A stretch of DNA of 15,955 nt. It comes from Bacillota bacterium (GTDB lineage: Bacteria; Bacillota; Clostridia; Clostridiales; Clostridiaceae). A model generated the notes under the pieces. The model was given only the letters and a program-made list of their open reading frames with translations. It was not told the origin of the DNA and did not search any database. The position numbers were made by a program, and so were the translations under genes. The stretch is from positions 1 to 15,955 of the forward strand of contig JAEZAL010000250.1 of assembly GCA_023427705.1 (NCBI GenBank), read 5' to 3'. This document shows positions 1 to 7,194 of the stretch, in pieces (position 1 is the stretch's first letter; each line of letters begins with the position of its first letter).

Positions 1-12
1 ATAAAAAACATA

Positions 13-41
13 TTGCTATATGGTATATTTTAACTTATAAT
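13..41 (+). promoter_or_regulatory. Candidate sigma-A promoter of the coiled-coil gene
   Basis: A -35-like TTGCTA (13-18) and a perfect -10 TATAAT (36-41) are separated by 17 bp. Transcription would start near 48, giving a leader of about 27 nt before the ATG at 75. The leader holds a GGAGGGG ribosome binding site at 64-70. The match is visible directly; activity is inferred. Confidence 0.65.
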
Positions 42-74
42 AAGATTATAACTACTGATTTATGGAGGGGTATT

Positions 75-1007
75 ATGAATAATATTAATGAAGAATTCAT
101 AAAAATTGAATTAGAGAGGAATACACAAAAAAAATTAAACTCTAAACTTTCATCTATTGAGAAAGAAATTATTAAAATGGAAAAAACTTTTGAAGAATTA
201 AAAAGAAAATTATCTAAAGAAAAGAAGGATGTTGATAAGCTTGAATCTTATAGTTTATCTTCAAATTACTATAAAAAGAAAGGAAATATAGATGAGAAAA
301 TTTCTAAAGAAAAATTCGAATTTTTAGAAGCTCAAGCAAAATATATTGAGTGTGAAGATTATTTAAAAAGATTGTTATCAAATAAAAAATGTATTTTAAA
401 TGACCTATCAAAATTAGGTAACTTAGATTTAAAGTATAATGATTTACTAAAAAAATCTTCTGATTATATTTTAAGTTTAAATAACGAAAAGAGTAAAAAA
501 GTATCGGATATATTAAGTAAAATTAAATTCATATCTGTTGAGAAAAAGGAAATTCAAGAAGCTCTACTTGAAGGAGATAATCTTATTCCGTATATAGATA
601 ATGCTATATCTGCCTTAAATAGTGCAAAAAACTGGGGCATTTACGACATGATGGGTGGAGATTTAATAGCAACTATGGCAAAAAGATCTAAAATGAATGA
701 TGCATCTAATTCTCTTAACTCAATAAAAATAATGCTTAATAGATATAATTCTGAATTAAATGATTTAAGTGAGAATATAAGTATATCTTTAAACCTAGAT
801 GGTTTTTCAGGTTTTATGGATTATTTTTTTGATAACTTTTTTACAGATTATTTTATTCAAGGAAAGATTAATTCTGCTCTAGATTCATCTATAAATTTAA
901 AAAACAATGTGTTAAGTATTCAAAGTAAATTAACTAATAAATTAAAAACATATGAAATAGAATTAGAAAATTTAAAACTAAAATTAGAAGAAGAAATAAA
1001 AAAATAA
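75..1007 (+). CDS. Coiled-coil protein of unknown function
   Basis: I cannot assign a function. The 310-aa product has no signal peptide or obvious membrane segment and is very rich in Lys, Glu, Asn, Leu and Ser. Residues 5-110 and 270-310 read as long charged heptad-like helices, so a coiled-coil rod is likely. Between them are two blocks unlike simple coiled coil. One is near residues 187-210, with W187-G188, D191 and a Met-Met-Gly-Gly stretch at 192-195. The other is at 242-264, with Asp-Gly-Phe at 242-244 and a Phe/Asp/Tyr-rich run at 247-259. From memory, similar Trp-Gly...Gly-Gly and DYFFD-like blocks recur in uncharacterised Firmicute proteins, so this may be a real conserved family; I could not search. 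The ATG at 75 follows GGAGGGG with 4-nt spacing. The gene stands alone between its own promoter and terminator. Confidence 0.8.
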   Translation: MNNINEEFIKIELERNTQKKLNSKLSSIEKEIIKMEKTFEELKRKLSKEKKDVDKLESYSLSSNYYKKKGNIDEKISKEKFEFLEAQAKYIECEDYLKRLLSNKKCILNDLSKLGNLDLKYNDLLKKSSDYILSLNNEKSKKVSDILSKIKFISVEKKEIQEALLEGDNLIPYIDNAISALNSAKNWGIYDMMGGDLIATMAKRSKMNDASNSLNSIKIMLNRYNSELNDLSENISISLNLDGFSGFMDYFFDNFFTDYFIQGKINSALDSSINLKNNVLSIQSKLTNKLKTYEIELENLKLKLEEEIKK

Positions 1008-1010
1008 AAA

Positions 1011-1061
1011 AATAAGGAATTCATAACTACTATAATATAGTATATGGATTCCTTATTTTTT
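1011..1061. terminator. Bidirectional intrinsic terminator between convergent genes
   Basis: Arms at 1011-1024 and 1044-1057 pair over 14 positions with one G-T wobble. An inner ACTAT/ATAGT stem (1029-1033, 1037-1041) can extend the hairpin. A T run (1056-1061) follows on the + strand. An A-rich stretch (about 998-1012) precedes it, giving a U tract on the minus strand. It can therefore end both the coiled-coil gene and the minus-strand gene whose stop is at 1135. Confidence 0.85.
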
Positions 1062-1134
1062 CTTTTATTATCCTATAAAGTTAACACCACAGTTAAATAT
1101 GTATATTAATTAAATTAAGAATTCTATGTTTTTC

Positions 1135-2232
1135 TTATTTAAAATCAATTTCAATACTACTTACTACATCATTACCATTTAATGAAAGTTCTATAGTATT
1201 ACTTCCTTTTGTTAGGATTAAATCTTTGTATTTTTTAACACTTACAAACTCTCCACTTTTTTCTTTTATATAATATTCATCTAAAATTTTACCATCCTTA
1301 AAGGCTCCTATTATAAATGAGGCTCTATCTATTTCACTATCTTTACTTACTTCATTCTTTTTCATTAATACTATGTAGGCTTTTTCATCTTTTACATTAC
1401 TTTCTTCTATAGGATTCTTATTCATTAAGTCTTTATTTTCTGTAAATATAGTTGGAGGTAGATAATTTCCTTTAAATTTAAGAGTAATATCATTTTTATC
1501 TTTTATATAAGTTATATAAGTATTGCTTCTTTCCATATTAACTGTATTATCAATACTTATAGTATAAGTATATAAGCTTTTCTTCAACATAGGAATATAA
1601 TCTCTTCTATCTGTTTTCCCAGTATAATTTAGATTTCTTATATCCGTATCTAGTAATTCCATAGCACTACAAGGAAAGCCATTATTATCAAAATACCCCT
1701 TATCTATAAAGTCAATCATTATCCATTTATTATATTCTTTGCTCCAAAACTCAACGATATAATAAGACTTTTCTTTATTGAAAGTCGTATTTATTCTTTT
1801 GAACTCCCCAACCCTAGCCGTATATCCTAAGCTTTGTAAAACATCCCTGTAAACTATACTGATATCTCTAGCAGATGCTTTTTTTGAAGTTGCTTTATCT
1901 TTCAATATATCAAATCCATTTATTCTATTAGTACTTTGAATATCATCGAAAGTAATTACTTCATTAAGTACTTCAATTACTTTTATAGCTTTAGTAAGCA
2001 TATTATTTTCATCTTTTACTTTTTCTTTAACGTTATTAGTCTGATTTAATATTTTAATTTTCTCATCCTCTATATTGCTATAAAAAAAATTTATACTATT
2101 TTCATTATATACATTATCCCAAGACTTTACGCTTAACCCTTGCTTAAATTTATTATTAAAAATAAAAACAAACCCAATAACTATAATTAATAAAACCAAA
2201 ATACCATTAATTACTTTCTTAATATTTCTCAT
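1135..2232 (-). CDS. Membrane-anchored transglutaminase-like protein, probably non-catalytic
   Basis: The product has 365 aa. Residues 7-26 form a single hydrophobic helix (signal anchor), placing the rest outside the cell. Residues 105-195 resemble the transglutaminase-like (papain-fold) core: a helix ending in LGYTAR at 135-140 matches the usual LGIPAR, and SYYIVEFW at 156-163 plus WIMID at 170-174 match the HxWVE and WVxxD strands. On that alignment the nucleophilic Cys position is Ala121 and the catalytic His position is Tyr157, while Asp174 is kept. The protein is therefore probably a binding or structural relative rather than an enzyme. Residues about 220-365 look beta-rich and I do not recognise them. 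The ATG at 2232 follows a GGAGGG site. The gene lies 57 bp downstream of the TPR gene, behind an intrinsic terminator, so it is probably expressed by read-through; I found no convincing separate promoter. The fold call is made by eye. Confidence 0.7.
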   Translation of the reverse strand: MRNIKKVINGILVLLIIVIGFVFIFNNKFKQGLSVKSWDNVYNENSINFFYSNIEDEKIKILNQTNNVKEKVKDENNMLTKAIKVIEVLNEVITFDDIQSTNRINGFDILKDKATSKKASARDISIVYRDVLQSLGYTARVGEFKRINTTFNKEKSYYIVEFWSKEYNKWIMIDFIDKGYFDNNGFPCSAMELLDTDIRNLNYTGKTDRRDYIPMLKKSLYTYTISIDNTVNMERSNTYITYIKDKNDITLKFKGNYLPPTIFTENKDLMNKNPIEESNVKDEKAYIVLMKKNEVSKDSEIDRASFIIGAFKDGKILDEYYIKEKSGEFVSVKKYKDLILTKGSNTIELSLNGNDVVSSIEIDFK

Positions 2233-2266
2233 ATACCCTCCTAAATACCCAAATAATTTTATTTAT

Positions 2267-2291
2267 AAAAAAAGTGCTAAATAGCACTTTT
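2267..2291 (-). terminator. Intrinsic terminator overlapping the TPR gene stop codon
   Basis: A perfect 9-bp stem (2270-2278 with 2283-2291) has a 4-nt loop. On the minus strand it is followed by a run of seven or more T (complement of 2267-2273, partly in the stem) and more AT-rich sequence. The TPR stop codon (2290-2292) lies in the first arm. Termination here would lower expression of the downstream transglutaminase-like gene relative to the TPR gene. Confidence 0.8.
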
Positions 2292-4134
2292 AATATATCA
2301 ATTTTAATCCTGTAATATTAAATTCATCAGTTTCATCTTGCATAAAATTATCATAAGCTTTTTTTACAACATTATAATTTTCTATTATTATATTTTTATC
2401 TTCATCTTTTATACTAGCTGGAATTTCTGAATAAGCTGATTTAAGATTCTCAAAACCTCTTAATAAATCTCTATCAACTGTTAAGTAATACCACGCTGCA
2501 TTATTTAATGCTGTAGCATCCTTTTCATCCATTGCATATGCTTTACGCGTAATTTCTATGCCTTCTTCATAATTCTCTTCAGCTAAATAAAGAGCGCCTA
2601 ATGTTTTATAATACTCTTGTATATTATCGTCAATTTCTATAGCTTCTTTAATATTTTCTATGGCATTTTCATAGTTTTGTTCTTTTATATCTAAATCTGC
2701 TACTTTTTTATATAAGCTACTATCATTTTTTCTTATATTAATTGCTAACTCATAATATTCTCTAGCTTTATCATCATTTGCAACATAGCTTGTATAGTAA
2801 TTAGCTAAATTCATTATTACTTGGTAATTATAAGGTTCTTTTTTCATTGCTTCTCTATAATAAGATTCAATAGAATTAAAATCTTTATTTCCTATTAATA
2901 TATTTGGAATTAATAACCCAAAACTTTCAAAATTATTACTATTAGAATTTATACTCTTTTTCGCATATGTTAAAGCCTCATCATACTTTTGATTATATAA
3001 AGCTTTAAGAGATAATAAATAATATGTTGAGTAAGATTCCTTATTTATTGATTTTGATTTATTAATAGCAGCTTCTAAATATTCTTGCTCTTGAATTTTA
3101 TCATTCGAAAGTCTATATATTTCACTCTTTATTATATCTGTACCTATATTACTTATATTTTTATTTTCTAGTTCATTAATTAAGCTTGATGCTTTATCTA
3201 CATTCTCTTTATCACTTGCATATGCTCTTGCCAAAAATACTTTATATACATCTTCATTAGATTCTTTTACTCTATTTTCTAATGTAGTAATTAAAGAATT
3301 CTTATCAAATATATGCATTTGTTTTATTACGCTATATATCTTTAATTCATTGTTATCTATAGTCCAAGCATCCTTTAATAAATCTATACCATTATCCCAT
3401 CTATTCATTAACATATTCATATTAGCAACTGTTGCAATATCATATGAAGATTTTTCATCTATAGGATATATATCTAAAAGTTCTTCAGCTTTATATTCAT
3501 TGTTATTTCTTATATATGCAGTAAATAATGTTTTTAATATCTCCTTATTCACTCCATAATCACTAATATATTGCTCTCCGAAGGAAATAACATCTCCATA
3601 ATCTTTGTTTAAGGTAAATGTAAATAACATCGAATTAATTAATTCTATATCTTTTTCTTTATAATTTTCATATCCTTCTTCTTTTATAACTTTATCTCTC
3701 TTTATCAAAGCTTCTTTTAATAAAGTATTTGAAGTATCTGTTTCTCCTTGTAATGAATATATATCTGCAATTTTAACTGTCCATATTGGCCATTCATCAT
3801 TTTCTTGCATTTTTTTATATTCTTCTATAGCTTTATCATATTCATTTTGATAATATAAATATTCGCCAGAATTAATTGCTATATTTACTTCTTCAACAGT
3901 AGTAAACCCCTTAATTGATAATATCATAATAAGAGATAAAAGACATGAAGTACCTATAACAACAATAGGTTCTACATATTTATTTTTAGAATTTGCTTTT
4001 TCATATATATAACTTATTTTTTTTATGCTACTTTTTAAAATTTTCTTAATTGGTCTAAATAAGCTTTTAACCTTGTTAATAAACGGTTTCATCCCCGTAA
4101 TAAACTTAGAAAAAAGTTTCTTTACTTCTTTCAT
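2290..4134 (-). CDS. Membrane-anchored TPR protein
   Basis: A 614-aa protein. Residues 1-52 are strongly basic (many Lys), residues 54-75 form one hydrophobic membrane helix, and the rest is helical repeats. By the positive-inside rule the N-terminus is cytoplasmic and the repeat region outside. Tetratricopeptide repeats are recognisable by their spaced Tyr/Ala/Leu pattern, first just after the helix (YYQNEYDKAIEEY), weaker in the middle, and clearest in the C-terminal third (NYENAIENIKEAIEIDD, NYEEGIEITRKAYAMDE, ATALNNAAWYY). TPRs bind other proteins, so a scaffold or receptor for an envelope complex is plausible, with the downstream transglutaminase-like protein as candidate partner. I chose the ATG at 4134 because GGGGAGG precedes it by 5 nt. 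The frame stays open to a TTG at 4194, but that codon lies upstream of the predicted transcription start. Confidence 0.85.
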   Translation of the reverse strand: MKEVKKLFSKFITGMKPFINKVKSLFRPIKKILKSSIKKISYIYEKANSKNKYVEPIVVIGTSCLLSLIMILSIKGFTTVEEVNIAINSGEYLYYQNEYDKAIEEYKKMQENDEWPIWTVKIADIYSLQGETDTSNTLLKEALIKRDKVIKEEGYENYKEKDIELINSMLFTFTLNKDYGDVISFGEQYISDYGVNKEILKTLFTAYIRNNNEYKAEELLDIYPIDEKSSYDIATVANMNMLMNRWDNGIDLLKDAWTIDNNELKIYSVIKQMHIFDKNSLITTLENRVKESNEDVYKVFLARAYASDKENVDKASSLINELENKNISNIGTDIIKSEIYRLSNDKIQEQEYLEAAINKSKSINKESYSTYYLLSLKALYNQKYDEALTYAKKSINSNSNNFESFGLLIPNILIGNKDFNSIESYYREAMKKEPYNYQVIMNLANYYTSYVANDDKAREYYELAINIRKNDSSLYKKVADLDIKEQNYENAIENIKEAIEIDDNIQEYYKTLGALYLAEENYEEGIEITRKAYAMDEKDATALNNAAWYYLTVDRDLLRGFENLKSAYSEIPASIKDEDKNIIIENYNVVKKAYDNFMQDETDEFNITGLKLIY

Positions 4135-4139
4135 ATTTA

Positions 4140-4146
4140 CCTCCCC
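4140..4146 (-). promoter_or_regulatory. Ribosome binding site fixing the TPR gene start
   Basis: The minus strand reads GGGGAGG here, 5 nt before the ATG at 4134. No comparable site precedes the TTG at 4194. This decides in favour of the 614-aa product. Confidence 0.85.
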
Positions 4147-4184
4147 AAAAACCTTATCGTTGCGTTCTATTTTAATACATATTG

Positions 4185-4213
4185 ATTTTATCAAATATTC
4201 CCCCTATTTACAA
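4185..4213 (-). promoter_or_regulatory. Candidate promoter of the TPR gene
   Basis: On the minus strand TTGTAA (4213-4208) and TAAAAT (4190-4185) are separated by 17 bp. A TG dinucleotide one base before the -10 makes it an extended -10 element. Transcription would start near 4178, leaving a leader of about 44 nt that carries the GGGGAGG site. Confidence 0.6.
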
Positions 4214-4286
4214 TTATAAATTTACTGTCCTCCTACATTCGAAAGCTCAAAGGTGATATTGCTCAATGAATAATGACTAATGAAAA

Positions 4287-4318
4287 ATATAAAATTAAGG
4301 AGCTGCTGATGCAGCTCC
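4287..4318 (-). terminator. Terminator of the ABC importer operon
   Basis: A perfect 8-bp GC-rich stem (4299-4306 with 4311-4318) has a TGAT loop. On the minus strand it is followed by TTAATTTTATATTTTTC. It lies 41 bp past the permease stop and separates the importer from the TPR unit. Its core GGAGCTG/CAGCTCC is the same as in the hairpin at 5955-5977. Confidence 0.75.
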
Positions 4319-4359
4319 AAATTAATAGCATAAATTCTATTTAGTATTTATAAAATAAT

Positions 4360-5148
4360 TTAACTTATATTTTTTAGTTTCTCCTCAAGTTTTGCAACTA
4401 ATTTATACATAATAAAAGCAATTAAAGAAAGTATCACTATGCTCATCATAACCATATCTAATTGAGAGATTTGTCCACCATAAACTATTAAGAAACCTAA
4501 TCCTTCTCTTGCTACTAAAAACTCTCCCATGATTACACCAACCCATGATAATCCAACATTTATCTTTAAAGCTGATATTATAATTTGAATATTTGATGGA
4601 AAAACAAGATATCTTAAAGTTTGAAATTTAGTAGCTTGTAAGGTTTCCATTAATTTTAATTTTCCTTTGTCAACTTCATTAAATCCAGTTAAAACTGTTA
4701 TTATAGTTGTTACAATTGAAATAAGTAGTGCTATAACAATAATTGCAGTCATGCCATTACCTACCCAAAAAATTACTATTGGAGCTAATGCAACCTTTGG
4801 TAGTGCATTTAACACAACTAAATATGGGTCTAGTACTCTAGATACAAATGGAAATGACCATAAAATAATAGCTATTACAGCTCCTAAAACAGTTCCTAAT
4901 GTAAAACCTAATATAGTTTCATAACATGTAATTAGTATATGCCTAAATAGTGTTCCTTCCTTAATAAAAGAAATTAGTGACTTAACTATTCTACTTGGAC
5001 TAGATGTTAAAAATGGATCTAATATTTTCACTTCAGCTAAAACTTCCCACAAAACTATGAAAACAATTAGTATACCTAGTCTAAATAAAGTAACTTTTAA
5101 TAAATCTCCTTTAATTTTTCTTATATATTCTAAATGTTCCTTACTCAT
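4360..5148 (-). CDS. ABC transporter permease, NitT/TauT type
   Basis: A 262-aa integral membrane protein with about six hydrophobic helices (roughly 22-40, 74-97, 108-128, 132-155, 186-206, 232-252). The cytoplasmic ATPase-contact (EAA) loop lies around 166-186, with METLQATKFQTLRYLVFPS close to the SsuC/TauC/ThiX pattern. GLSWVGVIMGEFL (199-211) and the following REGLGFLI are also typical of this family. It forms the membrane channel of the importer encoded with the two genes upstream. The ATG overlaps the ATPase gene by 8 bp, so translational coupling is likely; an AGGAG lies inside the ATPase coding sequence at a rather long distance (about 13 nt). The substrate cannot be read from the permease. 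Confidence 0.93.
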   Translation of the reverse strand: MSKEHLEYIRKIKGDLLKVTLFRLGILIVFIVLWEVLAEVKILDPFLTSSPSRIVKSLISFIKEGTLFRHILITCYETILGFTLGTVLGAVIAIILWSFPFVSRVLDPYLVVLNALPKVALAPIVIFWVGNGMTAIIVIALLISIVTTIITVLTGFNEVDKGKLKLMETLQATKFQTLRYLVFPSNIQIIISALKINVGLSWVGVIMGEFLVAREGLGFLIVYGGQISQLDMVMMSIVILSLIAFIMYKLVAKLEEKLKNIS

Positions 5149-5908
5149 TTACAATATCCAACTCCTTCCATAGAAAATTAAAATATTCATTAAACTCTGG
5201 CTCTTTTCGCCTTTGAAAAGGAGTTGCTTCTCTATTATTAAATTCTATTTTTACATCTAGTTTTAGTTTTGCTGGTCTTTTAGTAAGAACTATTATTCTA
5301 TCTGATGTTGCTATAGCTTCTCCTAAATCATGTGTAACCATTATTGCTGTTTTTCCCTCTTTTTTTATAATCCCTTTCACATCATCACAAACCTTTAATC
5401 TTGTTTGGTAATCTAAAGCTGAGAATGGTTCATCTAAAAGTAGTACATCTGGATTTAAAGCAAGTGTTCTTATTAATGCAACTCTTTGTCTCATTCCACC
5501 AGATAATTCTGTTGGCTTATGATTTTTAAATCTATCTAATTGATAATTTTCTAATAGCTTATCAGCTTTTTGAATATTTTCCTCAGTATTTAATTTTTTT
5601 ATCTTGAGGCCTAGCATTACATTATTTCTTACTGAAAGCCATTCAAATAAATAATCTTTTTGAAACATATATCCCATTTTATCTAATCTATTTTTTATAT
5701 CTTTATCATTATAAATAATTTCACCATCAGATGGCTTTAATAAGCCGCTAATTATATTTAACAAAGTTGATTTTCCACAGCCAGATGGTCCAATTATACT
5801 TACAAACTCTCCTCTTTCTACTGAAAAATTTAATTTATCTATTGCCTTAGTTTCTGCGTTTATGGAATGATAAGTTAAACTTATATTTGAAATATTTATT
5901 AAACTCAT
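5141..5908 (-). CDS. ABC transporter ATPase, NitT/TauT type
   Basis: A 255-aa cytoplasmic nucleotide-binding subunit with all motifs intact: Walker A GPSGCGKST at 40-48, Q-loop Gln83, signature LSGGMRQR at 135-142, Walker B VLLLDE at 155-160, D-loop SALD at 163-166 and switch His193. Sequence around the signature and the tail with FQRRKEPEF fits the SsuB/TauB/ThiZ group. It should power uptake through the adjacent permease. The start ATG follows AAGGAGG (5917-5923) with 8-nt spacing, a stronger site than the permease has. It is separated from the lipoprotein gene by 103 bp holding a perfect hairpin, so its level is probably set lower than that of the binding protein. Confidence 0.95.
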   Translation of the reverse strand: MSLINISNISLTYHSINAETKAIDKLNFSVERGEFVSIIGPSGCGKSTLLNIISGLLKPSDGEIIYNDKDIKNRLDKMGYMFQKDYLFEWLSVRNNVMLGLKIKKLNTEENIQKADKLLENYQLDRFKNHKPTELSGGMRQRVALIRTLALNPDVLLLDEPFSALDYQTRLKVCDDVKGIIKKEGKTAIMVTHDLGEAIATSDRIIVLTKRPAKLKLDVKIEFNNREATPFQRRKEPEFNEYFNFLWKELDIVNE

Positions 5909-5954
5909 TTTCCTAACCTCCTTCCGTTATGTATAATATTAAGAAGTATATGTA

Positions 5955-5977
5955 AGGAGCTGTTAATAACAGCTCCT
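5955..5977 (-). repeat. Perfect hairpin between lipoprotein and ATPase genes
   Basis: AGGAGCTGTT (5955-5964) pairs exactly with AACAGCTCCT (5968-5977) over 10 bp with a 3-nt loop. On the minus strand it is not followed by a T run (TTACATATACTTC). It therefore resembles an mRNA-stabilising 3' structure or leaky terminator inside the operon, consistent with the excess of binding protein that importers usually need. The role is inferred. Confidence 0.7.
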
Positions 5978-5994
5978 ATAAAATCAATCTTATG

Positions 5995-6017
5995 AAGTAA
6001 CTTTATTTTAGTTACTT
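5995..6017 (-). repeat. Small inverted repeat over the lipoprotein stop codon
   Basis: AAGTAAC (5995-6001) and GTTACTT (6011-6017) form a 7-bp stem with a 9-nt loop. It includes the stop codon of the lipoprotein gene (6012-6014). It sits just before the stronger hairpin on the mRNA and may add to 3'-end protection; it could be incidental. Confidence 0.4.
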
Positions 6018-7040
6018 AGCTTTCATAGCTTCTTCTGCAAAAGTATTATTTACTATCTTTTCAAAAGATGGCCTACTAGGTAATAAATTACTGTCGTAGC
6101 TTTCTATAACATCCATTAGTCTAGTTAAATCCTCTTCTGCTATTGAAGGCTTATTTGCAATAGCATTAATTTCCTTATAATTTTTTATAACTGATACTAT
6201 TATATCTTTGTCTGTTCCAGGGAAAAATGAAATAATTGAATCAGCTATTTCTTCATCAGTATGTGTCGCAACCCAATTTTGCCCTTTATAAATTGCATTA
6301 GTAAAGTTTTGAAGTAATTCTGGATTCTTATCCATATATGATTTAGTTACAAAGAAACAAGTATAAGGTAAATTTCCTACTTCTTTTCCTATAGATGCAA
6401 CTATTTTTCCACTTCCTTCTTTTTCAATCATTGAAGCAGTAGGTTCAAATAAAGTTACATATTCACCTGTACCTGCTTTAAAAGCTCCTGAAGTAGCTGT
6501 AAAGTCTATATTAGTTACCATACTTACATCAGTTTTTGCATCTAATCCATTTAACTTAAGTGCATATTCAAAAGCCATTTCTGGAACTCCACCAGGTCTT
6601 CCCCCTATTATTTCAGCTCCTTTTAAATCAGTCCATTTAAAATCTTCATCCGCTTCTCTTCCTACTAAAAAGGCTCCATCAGTTTGAGTTAATTGTGCAA
6701 AAAGAACTGGATAATCCTCTCTGCCTTGATTATTAATGTATATTACTTGTTCTGGTCCAGCAAAACCAATATCCGCATTCTTACTCAATACTTGTTGCAT
6801 AGTTTTATCTGCGCCTTGTCCAGTACTGAGGTCAATTGATATCCCTTCTTCTTCGAAGAAACCTTCATTTATTGCAACATACATAGGTGCGTAAAATACT
6901 GATCTTACTACTTCATTCAACCTAACTTTTGTTAATTCTTTTTTTTCATCAACAGTCTTTTTATTACAAGAAATCAAACTTAAAGAAGCTATTCCTAATA
7001 ATGCAACTACTGAAGCAATTTTAATTAATTTACTTTTCAT
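6012..7040 (-). CDS. Substrate-binding lipoprotein of the NitT/TauT ABC importer (NMT1/SsuA-like)
   Basis: A 342-aa precursor. Residues 1-24 are a lipoprotein signal peptide ending in LSLISC, so Cys25 should be lipidated and anchor the protein outside the membrane. Residues 38-250 match the NMT1/SsuA fold: VFYAPMYVAINEGFFEEEGI near the start, then GQGADKTMQQVLSKNADIGF, GGRPGGVPEM and VTLFEPTASMIEKEG. From memory these blocks recur in the B. subtilis YtlA-like group, usually annotated as sulfonate/nitrate/taurine or thiamine-precursor binding. The true substrate cannot be decided from sequence. No TPP riboswitch is visible in the 182 bp upstream, and no thi or ssu enzyme gene is in the window, so neither specificity is supported by context. 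It is the first gene of the operon and has a GGAGGA site before its ATG. Confidence 0.92.
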   Translation of the reverse strand: MKSKLIKIASVVALLGIASLSLISCNKKTVDEKKELTKVRLNEVVRSVFYAPMYVAINEGFFEEEGISIDLSTGQGADKTMQQVLSKNADIGFAGPEQVIYINNQGREDYPVLFAQLTQTDGAFLVGREADEDFKWTDLKGAEIIGGRPGGVPEMAFEYALKLNGLDAKTDVSMVTNIDFTATSGAFKAGTGEYVTLFEPTASMIEKEGSGKIVASIGKEVGNLPYTCFFVTKSYMDKNPELLQNFTNAIYKGQNWVATHTDEEIADSIISFFPGTDKDIIVSVIKNYKEINAIANKPSIAEEDLTRLMDVIESYDSNLLPSRPSFEKIVNNTFAEEAMKAK

Positions 7041-7078
7041 TTAATCCTCCATAAAGAATAGTAATTCATCTATGGTTT

Positions 7079-7108
7079 ATAATATGAGTAGGTAGCAAAT
7101 TTTGTTAA
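7079..7108 (-). promoter_or_regulatory. Candidate promoter of the ABC importer operon
   Basis: On the minus strand TTAACA (7108-7103) and TATTAT (7084-7079) are separated by 18 bp, each one mismatch from consensus. Transcription would start near 7072 with a leader of about 31 nt, too short for a riboswitch. Confidence 0.5.
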
Positions 7109-7143
7109 AAAATAAGAGATTATAATTTATTTTTAGTTTTAAT

Positions 7144-7175
7144 GATATGTAAATTCTTAATTCCATTTACATATC
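7144..7175. repeat. Inverted repeat upstream of lrgA (11-bp arms)
   Basis: Arms at 7144-7154 and 7165-7175 are perfect inverted copies (GATATGTAAAT / ATTTACATATC) with a 10-bp spacer. The right arm contains the candidate -35 box TTTACA of lrgA. This suits an operator for a dimeric regulator. If instead transcription began further upstream, it would form a leader hairpin followed by only four T. Confidence 0.65.
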
Positions 7176-7194
7176 TTTTCAATAATGATAAATT
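7166..7194 (+). promoter_or_regulatory. Candidate promoter of lrgAB
   Basis: TTTACA (7166-7171) and TAAATT (7189-7194) are separated by 17 bp, with TG at 7186-7187 forming an extended -10. The start would be near 7201, just ahead of AAGGAGG (7209-7215). An isolated TATAAT at 7121-7126 is an alternative but lacks a recognisable -35. Confidence 0.45.

Noticed and set aside
4135..4194. 20-residue N-terminal extension of the TPR protein from a TTG at 4194
   Set aside because: No ribosome binding site precedes it, it lies upstream of the predicted transcription start, and the ATG at 4134 has an excellent GGGGAGG site.
4261..4290. AATGA-type near-tandem repeats as a mobile or CRISPR-like element
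   Set aside because: Units are short and irregular, with no spacer structure and no associated genes; ordinary AT-rich intergenic DNA is enough to explain them.
4214..4298. Short leader peptide on the minus strand after an AGGAGG in the gap before the TPR gene
   Set aside because: The SD-like sequence is followed only by TAA stops and AT-rich DNA with no start codon at suitable distance; it also lies upstream of the TPR promoter.
7102..7120. Rex-type operator (TTGTTAA...)
   Set aside because: Only the left half matches; the right half (AATAAGA) lacks the TTAACAA complement.
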